A stretch of DNA of 64,000 nt from Peptoclostridium acidaminophilum DSM 3953. GTDB lineage: Bacteria; Bacillota; Clostridia; Peptostreptococcales; Peptostreptococcaceae. Positions 17,664 through 25,433 of this stretch are shown in pieces. Position 1 is the stretch's first letter, and every line of letters begins with the position of its first letter. The stretch lies in the NCBI RefSeq assembly GCF_000597865.1, contig NZ_CP007452.1:1185183-1249182 (forward strand). The letters are read 5' to 3'. Both the position numbers and the translations under genes were made by a program. The notes beneath the pieces were generated by a model. It was not told where the DNA came from. It searched no databases and saw only the letters and a program-made list of their open reading frames with translations.

Positions 17664-18438
17664 CAGAGTAAGAATTGCAATAGCGGATGACAACAAAGAG
17701 TTTTGCCAGATATTGATTGACTATCTGTCAAAGCAGGAGGAAATTGAAATAATTGGTGTCGCAAATGACGGCATGGAGGCGGTTGAGCTGGTCATGCAAA
17801 AAAAACCCGACCTGCTCCTGCTTGACATAATAATGCCGCATCTCGACGGATTTGGAGTAATCAAAAAGCTAAAGGGTAGCCGCGAGGATTATGAGCCAAA
17901 GATAGTCGTAATATCAACCGTAGGGCAAGAAAGCATAGCTCAAAAAGCTTTGCAGCTCGGAGCCGAATATTATATGATAAAGCCTTTTCACTCGGACATG
18001 CTCTGCGAAAGAATACTGCAAATTGCAAACGATGAATTGAAGCCTCAGAGGCAATATCTTCAGCATGAGTGCCTGAGCGCTTTGGAAGAAAATTGCGCAG
18101 GCAGCATAGAAGGCGAAATTGCAGGCATACTTCATGACATGGGAATACCTCCTCACATCAAGGGATATTTATACCTGAGCGAAGCGATAAGACTAGTCGT
18201 ATACAAGGTAGGGCTCCTGGGCGGCATAACAAAGGAGCTTTATCCCAAGGTAGCCATTACATACAGCACGACACCCAGCAGGGTCGAGCGTGCAATAAGA
18301 CATGCAATAGAAGTTTCATGGAACAAGAGGGATTCGGAGACTGTAGAGCTGTTCTTTGGAGCCCGGGCACATATTCAAAGAAGCAAGCCTACAAACTCTG
18401 AGTTTATAGCCACGGTTGCAGAGAAGCTTAGGCGGTAA
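17647..18438 (+). CDS. spo0A: Stage 0 sporulation response regulator Spo0A
   Basis: Master regulator of sporulation and stationary phase. The receiver domain has the acidic pair Asp14-Asp15, phosphoacceptor Asp60 in LLLLDIIMP and the Lys of MIKPF; the C-terminal Spo0A DNA-binding domain has LGGITKELYPKVA and the recognition helix TPSRVERAIRHAIEVSW. All key residues are present in 263 residues. ATG 17647 lies within the recN end, with AGGAGG upstream. Its presence does not prove sporulation: spoIVB is missing from its usual place just upstream. Confidence 0.96.
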   Translation: MGIINSRVRIAIADDNKEFCQILIDYLSKQEEIEIIGVANDGMEAVELVMQKKPDLLLLDIIMPHLDGFGVIKKLKGSREDYEPKIVVISTVGQESIAQKALQLGAEYYMIKPFHSDMLCERILQIANDELKPQRQYLQHECLSALEENCAGSIEGEIAGILHDMGIPPHIKGYLYLSEAIRLVVYKVGLLGGITKELYPKVAITYSTTPSRVERAIRHAIEVSWNKRDSETVELFFGARAHIQRSKPTNSEFIATVAEKLRR

Positions 18439-18475
18439 AGGCATATACAAATAAAAATAATTTAAATTGATAAAT

Positions 18476-18545
18476 CCCCTGTATAAAGTGCCCTTAAAGT
18501 GGGTAGAAATGTAGTAGAAGCTATTTAATCACTTAAACAGGGGGG
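18476..18545 (+). promoter_or_regulatory. Leader fold hiding the ribosome site of the small gene at 18554
   Basis: CCCCTGT at 18476-18482 pairs with ACAGGGG at 18537-18543, and AAGTG at 18486-18490 pairs with CACTT at 18530-18534, enclosing about 40 bases. The 3' arm contains the G-rich ribosome binding site (18540-18545) for the gene at 18554, so folding would lower its translation. Confidence 0.4.
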
Positions 18546-18553
18546 TTACGACC

Positions 18554-18862
18554 ATGACATTCGTTAATAATCCAGCTATAGGACAAAGTCACTTCAAGGA
18601 AGAACATAAACTTCAAAAAGAAACATCAAAGAAAAAATATGAAGAGGAAAAAAAGGAGATTGAAAAAGAGCTCCATGAAAATAAGATAGAAGTTGAAAAG
18701 CTTCTAAATGATGATTTTGAATATTGCGACGAGAAAAATGAGTATGGCAATTATATTGTAAGATTCAAAAAAAGCGGCGAAGACAGCTACAGGGAGCTCA
18801 AATTTGAATTTGAAGAGAATTACATGCACCTAAAGCATATGTGGAAAACTGAAGAAGAGTAA
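18554..18862 (+). CDS. Small charged protein of unknown function
   Basis: A 102-residue hydrophilic protein that I do not recognise. Residues 12-50 are rich in Lys and Glu and look like a coiled coil; the C-terminal half (DFEYCDEKNEYGNYIVRFKK...YRELKFEFEE) looks like a small beta-containing domain. There is no signal peptide or membrane segment. The G-rich ribosome site 8 bases upstream and a good terminator downstream support a real single gene. It lies alone between spo0A and the arginine genes. Confidence 0.7.
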   Translation: MTFVNNPAIGQSHFKEEHKLQKETSKKKYEEEKKEIEKELHENKIEVEKLLNDDFEYCDEKNEYGNYIVRFKKSGEDSYRELKFEFEENYMHLKHMWKTEEE

Positions 18863-18866
18863 ACGA

Positions 18867-18897
18867 AAAAAATCCTGCCGTAAGGCAGGATTTTTTA
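18867..18897 (+). terminator. Bidirectional terminator
   Basis: AATCCTGCC at 18871-18879 pairs with GGCAGGATT at 18884-18892 with a 4-base loop; T6 follows on the + strand and A-rich sequence precedes, which is a T run on the - strand. It can end both the + strand small gene and the - strand argC-argJ transcript. Confidence 0.85.
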
Positions 18898-18921
18898 TGT
18901 GGTTAGTTGCTGGAGTGTTTG

Positions 18922-20136
18922 TTAGCTTTTGTACATCGCATTTACCTTCACGTAGTCATAGCTAAGGTCGCAACCCCAGGCCGTGGCTGAATATTCTCCC
19001 GCTTTGAGGTCCACAGTTATGTTGACATACTGGCCCTGGAGTATTTTTTGAGCGTCATCCTCGCTAAATCCAACCTCCATGCCGTTCTCGGCTATCTTTA
19101 TCTCGCCCGACTCGTTCTTGAAGTAGATGTCAACTATGTCAGGATTGAAATCGGCGCCTGAATAGCCTATGGAGCACATTATCCTTCCCCAGTTTGTATT
19201 GTTGCCGAAGAACGCAGCCTTAACCAGATTCGATGATATTACAGACCTTGCGCAAAGCCTTGCAGTTTCAAGCGATGGAGCATTTATAATCGATGTTTCA
19301 AGCAGCTTTGTAGCGCCTTCGCCATCGGAGGCTATCATCTTTGCAAGCTCAGTATTCACATAGTCAAGAGCTTTTTTGAACTCGTAATAATCGCTTGATT
19401 CTGAAGAGATTGTCTCATTGCCTGCCAGGCCGTTTGCAAGGACGAATGCGGTGTCGTTAGTGCTTGTATCACCGTCTACTGAAATCATGTTGTAGGAATC
19501 GTCAACGCTGTCCTTTAGCGCCTTAGAAAGCATCTGCTTGCTTATGCTCACGTCGGTAGCTATGAAGGAGAGCATTGTGCCCATGTTTGGATGAATCATG
19601 CCAGAGCCCTTTGCCATGGCGCCTATAGTTACCTTCTTGCCACCTACGCTGACACTTACGGCGATTTCTTTCTGGAAAGAATCTGTAGTCATTATAGACT
19701 GGGCGGCATCGCTTCCGCCTTCCTCTGAAATGGCCTCGCAGGCAGCTTCAATGCCGGCAAGCACAGTATCCATAGGCAGCTGAATGCCTATTATCCCAGT
19801 GGAGGCTACGAGTACATTTTTGGCGTTTATACCAAGGCAGCTTGCTGTTTTTTCCGCCATTGCCTTGGCGTTGGCCATGCCTTGCTCGCCAGTGCACGCA
19901 TTTGCATTTCCGCTGTTTACGATTATAGCCTGAGCAGTTTCGTTTTTTATATTTTCCATGTCAAAAAGCACCGGGGCTGCCTTGACAACGTTGGATGTGA
20001 ATGTCGCGGCAGAAACCGCAGGAACGCTGCTATATATTACGCTCATGTCCTTTTTGCTTTTTTTTATGCCGCTCGCTATTCCTGAGGCTTTGAATCCGGG
20101 TACGGCAGTTACACCTTTGCTAGTTAATATTTCCAT
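18922..20136 (-). CDS. argJ: Bifunctional glutamate N-acetyltransferase/ornithine acetyltransferase ArgJ
   Basis: ArgJ moves the acetyl group from N-acetylornithine to glutamate, recycling it in the arginine pathway. The precursor cuts itself before a Thr; here the site is HPNMGTMLSF near residues 176-185, with Gly where Ala is most common, and the Thr nucleophile kept. Other marks are NSGNANACTG, AKGSGMIHPNM, SVDGDTSTNDT and GNNTNWGR. About 404 residues. ATG 20136 follows AAAGGAGATG at a proper distance; an upstream TTG at 20154 would precede the ribosome site. It follows argC in one operon and ends at the shared terminator. Confidence 0.95.
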   Translation of the reverse strand: MEILTSKGVTAVPGFKASGIASGIKKSKKDMSVIYSSVPAVSAATFTSNVVKAAPVLFDMENIKNETAQAIIVNSGNANACTGEQGMANAKAMAEKTASCLGINAKNVLVASTGIIGIQLPMDTVLAGIEAACEAISEEGGSDAAQSIMTTDSFQKEIAVSVSVGGKKVTIGAMAKGSGMIHPNMGTMLSFIATDVSISKQMLSKALKDSVDDSYNMISVDGDTSTNDTAFVLANGLAGNETISSESSDYYEFKKALDYVNTELAKMIASDGEGATKLLETSIINAPSLETARLCARSVISSNLVKAAFFGNNTNWGRIMCSIGYSGADFNPDIVDIYFKNESGEIKIAENGMEVGFSEDDAQKILQGQYVNITVDLKAGEYSATAWGCDLSYDYVKVNAMYKS

Positions 20137-20156
20137 TGTTTCATCTCCTTTCAAGA

Positions 20157-21194
20157 CTATGGGAATGTTGGGGCGAAATTTATGCCCGTTTTTTCATCGA
20201 TTCCAAAAATTATATTCATGTTCTGAACAGCCTGGCTGGCTGCGCCTTTCATAAGATTGTCAATAGCTGATACGACAACTATCCTGCCAGTCCTTTTGTC
20301 TACTGAAAAACCGATATGGCAGAAATTCGAGGATTTGACCCATCTTGTTTCAGGCACACCGTCTATTACCTTTACAAAAAATTCGTCCTTGTAAAAATCC
20401 TTGTAGAGTTTCATTATGTCTGATTTTTCATGGCTGCCGTTAAGTGTTGCATAGCATGTAGAGAGTATGCCCCTGTTCATTGGAATCAGGTGCGGAGTAA
20501 AGCTGATTACTATATTCTCTCCGCCAAGCTTTGAGAGCTCCTGCTCGATCTCGGGAGTGTGTCTGTGGCTTCCGAGCTTGTAGGCTTTTATGGACTCATT
20601 TACTTCTGTGTAGATATTGGATATGTCAGCAGACCTGCCGGCTCCTGAAACCCCGGATTTTGAATCTGCTATTATGCTGCTCTTGTCGATTAGGCCGTTT
20701 TTAAGAAGAGGCGCCAGGGCAAGTATGACTGAAGTCGGGTAGCAGCCAGGATTTGCAATGATTCTGGCGTTTTTTATTGAATCCCTGTGCAGCTCCGGCA
20801 GGCCGTACACTGCTTTTTCAAGCAGAAAGGGGTAGCTGTGTTCAAGCTCATACCATTCACTGTAGGTGTCCTTGCTGCCGATTCTGTAGTCTGCGCTCAG
20901 ATCTATGACCTTTATGCCCTTGTCGTATGCTGCCTTAACCGCATCCATGGACTTGCCGTGCGGAAGCGAGCAGAACAAGACATCTATGTCGCCGAGCATT
21001 TCAAATGCGGTCTTTGTGGAAACGCATGTGTAATCAGCAACGCCATAATAGTTTTTGTATATGCTTGAAAAAGCTTCGTCTTCATAGCTGTTTGTAGACA
21101 AGAAGCTTATTTCAACCTCCGGATGGTTCAGAAGCAGCCATGCAAGCTGCTGTCCCGCGTAACCTGTAGCGCCCATAATTCCTGCTTTTATCAT
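20157..21194 (-). CDS. argC: N-acetyl-gamma-glutamyl-phosphate reductase ArgC
   Basis: NADPH-dependent reductase for the third step of arginine synthesis. The N-terminal GATGYAGQQL binds NADPH and the catalytic Cys is in ANPGCYPTS near residue 148; also present are SGVSGAGR and the terminal domain HRHTPEIEQEL. About 345 residues. ATG 21194 is chosen over upstream in-frame ATGs because AAAGGA lies 8-9 bases before it and it gives the normal MIKAGIMGATG start. First gene of the - strand operon, behind a T-box leader. Confidence 0.95.
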   Translation of the reverse strand: MIKAGIMGATGYAGQQLAWLLLNHPEVEISFLSTNSYEDEAFSSIYKNYYGVADYTCVSTKTAFEMLGDIDVLFCSLPHGKSMDAVKAAYDKGIKVIDLSADYRIGSKDTYSEWYELEHSYPFLLEKAVYGLPELHRDSIKNARIIANPGCYPTSVILALAPLLKNGLIDKSSIIADSKSGVSGAGRSADISNIYTEVNESIKAYKLGSHRHTPEIEQELSKLGGENIVISFTPHLIPMNRGILSTCYATLNGSHEKSDIMKLYKDFYKDEFFVKVIDGVPETRWVKSSNFCHIGFSVDKRTGRIVVVSAIDNLMKGAASQAVQNMNIIFGIDEKTGINFAPTFP

Positions 21195-21320
21195 TCCAAA
21201 CATCCTTTCGATATTATAGTATTTTTTAAAAGCCAAAACCATCAAAACAATGTTAAATTAAGCGTGTTCCATGGTATTAAAATACCCTGATTTGGTTTTA
21301 GTAAATCAGACTGCGAGTAT

Positions 21321-21602
21321 AAAAAAAGCCCTCGTCTCTTGTATAAACAAAGAGACGAAAGCTGTTTCGCGGTACCACTCTTTTTAAAATGGCAATATTG
21401 CTGCCATTTTATCTCGAACGCTTTAACGGGCTGGCCGGGTTTTTCTACTCACGCATACCGCTGGCATGCCTTTGGAAAAACCTCTTCATGGATACGTTTC
21501 GGCAAAGCTATGTGCCGGGCTCCCACCGCCGCCGGCTCGCTGTACAACAATCACAGTACCTACTCTTCCAATCACAAGATTTAAAATTATAAAGTTTTAT
21601 TA
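21321..21602 (-). promoter_or_regulatory. T-box riboswitch of argC-argJ, arginine specifier
   Basis: On the - strand the leader shows the T-box hallmarks: an AGTA stem I element near 21562, the antiterminator sequence AGAGTGGTACCGCG at 21381-21368, and a terminator with arms at 21357-21350 and 21340-21333 followed by T7. The stem I specifier region reads GAAACGTATCC; CGU (Arg) at 21496-21494 with a following A fits the consensus, although ACG (Thr) overlaps it. Uncharged tRNA-Arg would favour read-through into argC. Confidence 0.88.
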
Positions 21603-21609
21603 GTATTGA

Positions 21610-21638
21610 ATGATAAGGCAAATTTGCATATAAGTCAA
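21610..21638 (-). promoter_or_regulatory. Promoter of the argC-argJ operon
   Basis: On the - strand TTGACT (21638-21633), 17-base spacer, TATCAT (21615-21610). Transcription would start near 21602, at the head of the T-box leader. The 115 bases between this promoter and the opposite one at 21754 hold nothing else that I recognise; no convincing ArgR box was seen. Confidence 0.7.
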
Positions 21639-21753
21639 TATTAAAAATAAATTTTTATAAACATGCTTATTTTGACTGTTGTTGGGAATAGATATCACTA
21701 GAGAGCCTATACAAGAAATTGTTTTCGCTGATTGAAAAATATAATTATTTTAG

Positions 21754-21782
21754 TTGACACGATATTTTCTGTAATATATAAT
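21754..21782 (+). promoter_or_regulatory. Promoter of the argB-argF-argD operon
   Basis: TTGACA at 21754-21759, 17-base spacer, TATAAT at 21777-21782: a full consensus promoter. Transcription would start near 21789, ahead of the + strand T-box. Confidence 0.85.
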
Positions 21783-21788
21783 TGGCTT

Positions 21789-22092
21789 AAATTGAATGAA
21801 ATATGCAAGAGCTTCAGCGGAAAATTCAACATCATCAAATTCAGTGACGGGGAAAGTAGGTTGTGACAAGGCTTAAAGCGAGCCGGAGAAGGTGAGAGTC
21901 CGGCAGTACATCATTTCTGAAACGTACCCCTGAGAAGATTCCTTGAAATCATATAGAGAGTATGGGAATTCGGCAATGGCCGTTATTTTATTATGAGTGG
22001 GTCCGGCTGCATAGCGGCGGGCCAAAAAGAGTGGTAACACGGAAGGCTTTCGTCTCTTATTTTTTACGATAAGACGCGCAGGTCTTTTTTTA
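21789..22092 (+). promoter_or_regulatory. T-box riboswitch of argB-argF-argD, arginine specifier
   Basis: T-box leader with an AGTA element near 21855, specifier region GAAACGTACC with CGU (Arg) at 21923-21925, antiterminator AGAGTGGTAACACGG at 22028-22042 (a variant of the usual GGTACCGCG core) and a terminator at 22051-22076 followed by a T-rich run to 22092. The antiterminator-terminator part closely resembles the opposite-strand T-box, so the two probably arose by duplication. Confidence 0.85.
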
Positions 22093-22163
22093 TTACAGCA
22101 AATGCAGCAACAGCAAATAAAAAAATCAAGTTTCAAAAAATTCTGGAGTCTGGGGGTGGTGTT

Positions 22164-23042
22164 ATGGATTTTTCTGGGGGCAAGGTTAAGGTACTTACCG
22201 AGGCGCTGCCATATATCAAGAAGTTCCAAGACAAAATATTCGTCATAAAATACGGCGGCAGCATAATGAGCAACGAGGAGGCAAAGGACGCATTCATAAA
22301 GGATGTGGCACTCCTTAAGCTTGTTGGCATAAACATCGTGCTTGTTCACGGAGGAGGCCCTGACATATCGGGCATGCTTAAAAAACTCAACATTCAGACC
22401 GAATTTGTCAAGGGTCTACGGGTTACAGATCAACAGACTGTTGAAGTGGTAGAAATGGTGCTCTCAGGCAAGGTCAACAAGGAGCTGGCGTCCAAACTTT
22501 CAAGCCACGGCATAAAGGCAGTAGGCATAAGCGGAAGGGACAGCAACATTGTCACAGCCAAAAAGAAATACCTTGAGGACGGCGACGAACTTATTGACAT
22601 TGGCTTTGTGGGCGAGGTTACAGGCATAAACAAGGAGTTGCTAATTGACCTCATCAAGGCGGATTATCTGCCGGTGATATCGCCTGTAGGCTGCGATGAG
22701 ACAGGGCAGATATACAATGTAAATGCGGATTATGTCGCGGGGGCCATAAGCTCTGTGCTGCAGGCCGAAAAGCTCATACTCCTTACGGATGTAAAGGGAC
22801 TTTACAAGGATATACAGGACGAGTCGAGCTTTATATCGGAAATTTCAATACCGCGAATTGTAGAATACATCAAAAGCGGCGTGATAAAGGGCGGCATGAT
22901 TCCAAAGATGGAGTGCTGCATGCAAAGCATAGAGGAGGGAACAAAGAACATTCACCTTGTCAACGGGAATGTCGAGCACAGTCTCTTGCTTGAGATATTT
23001 ACAAAAGCCGGAATAGGAACAATGGTAAAAGGGGAGGAATAA
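22164..23042 (+). CDS. argB: Acetylglutamate kinase ArgB
   Basis: Amino-acid kinase family enzyme that phosphorylates N-acetylglutamate, step two of arginine synthesis. It has VIKYGGSIMSN near residue 28, VLVHGGGPDISGML, and the LLTDVKGLY and KGGMIPKM segments; 292 residues is normal. GGGGGTGG precedes the ATG. First gene of the + strand arg operon, 72 bases after the T-box terminator. Confidence 0.95.
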   Translation: MDFSGGKVKVLTEALPYIKKFQDKIFVIKYGGSIMSNEEAKDAFIKDVALLKLVGINIVLVHGGGPDISGMLKKLNIQTEFVKGLRVTDQQTVEVVEMVLSGKVNKELASKLSSHGIKAVGISGRDSNIVTAKKKYLEDGDELIDIGFVGEVTGINKELLIDLIKADYLPVISPVGCDETGQIYNVNADYVAGAISSVLQAEKLILLTDVKGLYKDIQDESSFISEISIPRIVEYIKSGVIKGGMIPKMECCMQSIEEGTKNIHLVNGNVEHSLLLEIFTKAGIGTMVKGEE

Positions 23043-23044
23043 GC

Positions 23045-24037
23045 ATGCAAAGTCTAAAAGGCAGAAGTTTTTTAAAATTAAAGGATTTTTCAAGTGAAGA
23101 AATAGGATACATGCTTGAGCTTTCAAAAAAGCTAAAGCAAAAGAAAAAATCAGGGGAAAAGGGCAGTCTGCTAGCAGGCAAAAATATAGTGCTTCTTTTT
23201 GAGAAAACATCAACAAGGACAAGATGTGCATTCGAGGTTGCAGCCTATGACGAGGGTGCAAATGTGACATTTCTATCCAACTCACAGTTTGGCAAGAAGG
23301 AGTCAATCGAGGATTCGGCAAAGGTGCTGGGAAGATTTTATGATGGCATACAGTTCAGAGGCTTTGAGCAGGAGACTGTAAAGATGCTTGCAGACTATTC
23401 GGGTGTGCCTGTGTGGAACGGCCTTACTGACCTGGCGCATCCAACGCAGACGCTTGCAGATTTTCTGACTATAATGGAGCATGTGGACAAGCCGCTTTCG
23501 CAGGTCAAGCTAGTATACGTAGGTGATGCCAGAAACAACGTGTGCAACTCTCTGATGGTTGGCAGCGCAAAGATGGGCATGAATTTTGTTGCGCTAGCTC
23601 CAAAGGAGCTGTGGCCTTCGCCGCAGCTGCTTGAAGACATGAAGCCTGTATGCGAAGAAACCGGAGCAAGCATAAGCGTTACAGAAAGCATGGACGACAT
23701 ACAAGGTGCAGACGCCGTATATACAGATGTTTGGGTTTCAATGGGAGAAGAGGACATGTTCGAAGAGAGGATAAAGCAGCTCCTTCCATACCAGGTGGAC
23801 ATGAACATGATGAAAAAAATAGGCACTGAAAACGCGATATTCCTTCACTGCCTGCCTGCGTACCACGACCTGCATACTGAAGTAGGCTTGGATGTGTTTG
23901 AGAAATTCGGGCTCAAGGAGATGGAAGTTACAGACGAGGTGTTCAGAGCTCCCATGTCCAAGGTTTTTGACCAGGCCGAGAACAGGCTGCACACGATAAA
24001 GGCTGTAATGGTCGCCACACTGTCGGAAGGTAAATAA
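23045..24037 (+). CDS. argF: Ornithine carbamoyltransferase
   Basis: Joins carbamoyl phosphate and ornithine to give citrulline. It has the carbamoyl phosphate site STRTR, HPTQ in LAHPTQTLADF, the ornithine-side DVWVSMGEE loop and HCLPAYHD. About 330 residues. Two bases separate it from argB. The SMG loop argues for ornithine over putrescine; context among biosynthetic genes supports the anabolic role. Confidence 0.95.
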   Translation: MQSLKGRSFLKLKDFSSEEIGYMLELSKKLKQKKKSGEKGSLLAGKNIVLLFEKTSTRTRCAFEVAAYDEGANVTFLSNSQFGKKESIEDSAKVLGRFYDGIQFRGFEQETVKMLADYSGVPVWNGLTDLAHPTQTLADFLTIMEHVDKPLSQVKLVYVGDARNNVCNSLMVGSAKMGMNFVALAPKELWPSPQLLEDMKPVCEETGASISVTESMDDIQGADAVYTDVWVSMGEEDMFEERIKQLLPYQVDMNMMKKIGTENAIFLHCLPAYHDLHTEVGLDVFEKFGLKEMEVTDEVFRAPMSKVFDQAENRLHTIKAVMVATLSEGK

Positions 24038-24069
24038 AGGCTGAATAAGAGTTTACGAGGTGATATATA

Positions 24070-25251
24070 ATGGGAAAGACTAAATTCATGAGCACATACT
24101 GCAGGTTCGATCTGACGTTTGAAACAGGCAAGGGTGCCAAGCTTTACGATTCGAACGGCAAGGAATATATAGACTTTGTTCAAGGAGTGGCAGTAAACTG
24201 CCTTGGGCACTCGCATCCTGCATTAGTCGAGGCAATAAAAACTCAGAGCGAGAAGCTAATACACATATCAAACCTCTATTGGAGCCAGAATCAGATGGAT
24301 CTTGCAAAGAGGCTGTGCGAGCTGAGCGACCACGATCAGGTTTTCTTTTCAAACAGCGGAGCCGAGGCGGTTGAAACCGCCCTCAAGCTTGCCAAAAAAT
24401 ACGGCAGGATTTCAGGCGGTGAATCAAAGCACAAGATTCTCTACATGAGCGATTCATTCCACGGCAGGACGATAGGTGCCCTGTCGGTGACGGGAAGTTC
24501 CGACAACAAGTACCAGAAGGATTTCATGCCTCTTATGCCAGGCACACTCAGCGTAAACTTCAATGACATTGAAGACTTAAGGGCCAAGTTTGACAAGGAC
24601 GTTTGCGCCGTCATAGTCGAACCTGTTCAGGGAGAAGGCGGACTTGTTCCTGCAAATGCAGAGTTCCTGAGCGCAATAAGAAGCCTGTGCGATGAAAATG
24701 ACGCAGTCCTCATATTCGACGAGGTGCAGTGCGGCATGGGAAGAATGGGTACTATATTTGCATACCAGAGCTTCGGTGTGATTCCCGACGTTATATGCAT
24801 GGCAAAGGGCCTTGGCGGAGGATTCCCCATAGGCGCAACGCTTGCCGTTAAAAAAGTCGGCGACGCGTTTAGCTACGGAGACCACGGCTGCACATTCGGC
24901 GGCAACCCCCTTGCATGCGCTGTTGCGCTTGCAGTGCTCAAGGAGCTGTCTGAAGGCAAAGTGGCTGAGATCGTAAATGAAAAGAGCGCGTATTTATACG
25001 GAAAGCTTCAGGAGCTTGCGAAAAAGCACAGCGCTATTGTTGAATTAAGGGGCAAGGGGCTTCTTGCAGGGATGCAGCTTTCCTGCGATACTTCGCAGTT
25101 TGTAAACGGGGCGATAGACAATGGGCTTTTGCTTGCCAAAGCCGGAGGAAACGTAATAAGGCTTATGCCTCCTCTTAATGTTGAAAACAAGGATATAGAC
25201 GATGCAATTGAAATAATCGGGAAAGTGCTCTCGGAGATGGAAAACGAATAG
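24070..25251 (+). CDS. argD: Acetylornithine aminotransferase ArgD
   Basis: Class III PLP aminotransferase, step four of arginine synthesis. Marks are VQGVAVNCLGHSHP, SNSGAEAVETALKLAKK, SFHGRTIGALS, IFDEVQCGMGRMG and the PLP lysine in CMAKGLGGGFPIGA. About 393 residues. Last gene of the + strand arg operon; with argC, argJ, argB and argF the window encodes glutamate-to-citrulline. argG and argH are not here. Confidence 0.94.
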   Translation: MGKTKFMSTYCRFDLTFETGKGAKLYDSNGKEYIDFVQGVAVNCLGHSHPALVEAIKTQSEKLIHISNLYWSQNQMDLAKRLCELSDHDQVFFSNSGAEAVETALKLAKKYGRISGGESKHKILYMSDSFHGRTIGALSVTGSSDNKYQKDFMPLMPGTLSVNFNDIEDLRAKFDKDVCAVIVEPVQGEGGLVPANAEFLSAIRSLCDENDAVLIFDEVQCGMGRMGTIFAYQSFGVIPDVICMAKGLGGGFPIGATLAVKKVGDAFSYGDHGCTFGGNPLACAVALAVLKELSEGKVAEIVNEKSAYLYGKLQELAKKHSAIVELRGKGLLAGMQLSCDTSQFVNGAIDNGLLLAKAGGNVIRLMPPLNVENKDIDDAIEIIGKVLSEMENE

Positions 25252-25263
25252 GAATTGAAAGAG

Positions 25264-25291
25264 AAAACCGCATGCATGGCATGCGGTTTTT
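25264..25291 (+). terminator. Terminator after argD
   Basis: AAAACCGCATGC at 25264-25275 pairs with GCATGCGGTTTT at 25279-25290 with a 3-base loop and a following T run. It is also usable on the - strand. Confidence 0.85.
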
Positions 25292-25433
25292 GCTGTTATT
25301 ATTGTAAACTTATGCTATAATTAGTCTTGTTTATAATCTGTTTTAATTATGTCAAGTTGGATTTGTGTACATAATCCAAAGCTGAAGCATTTATCAACCA
25401 CAACAATATAATAGAAACGAAGGAGTATGCGTT

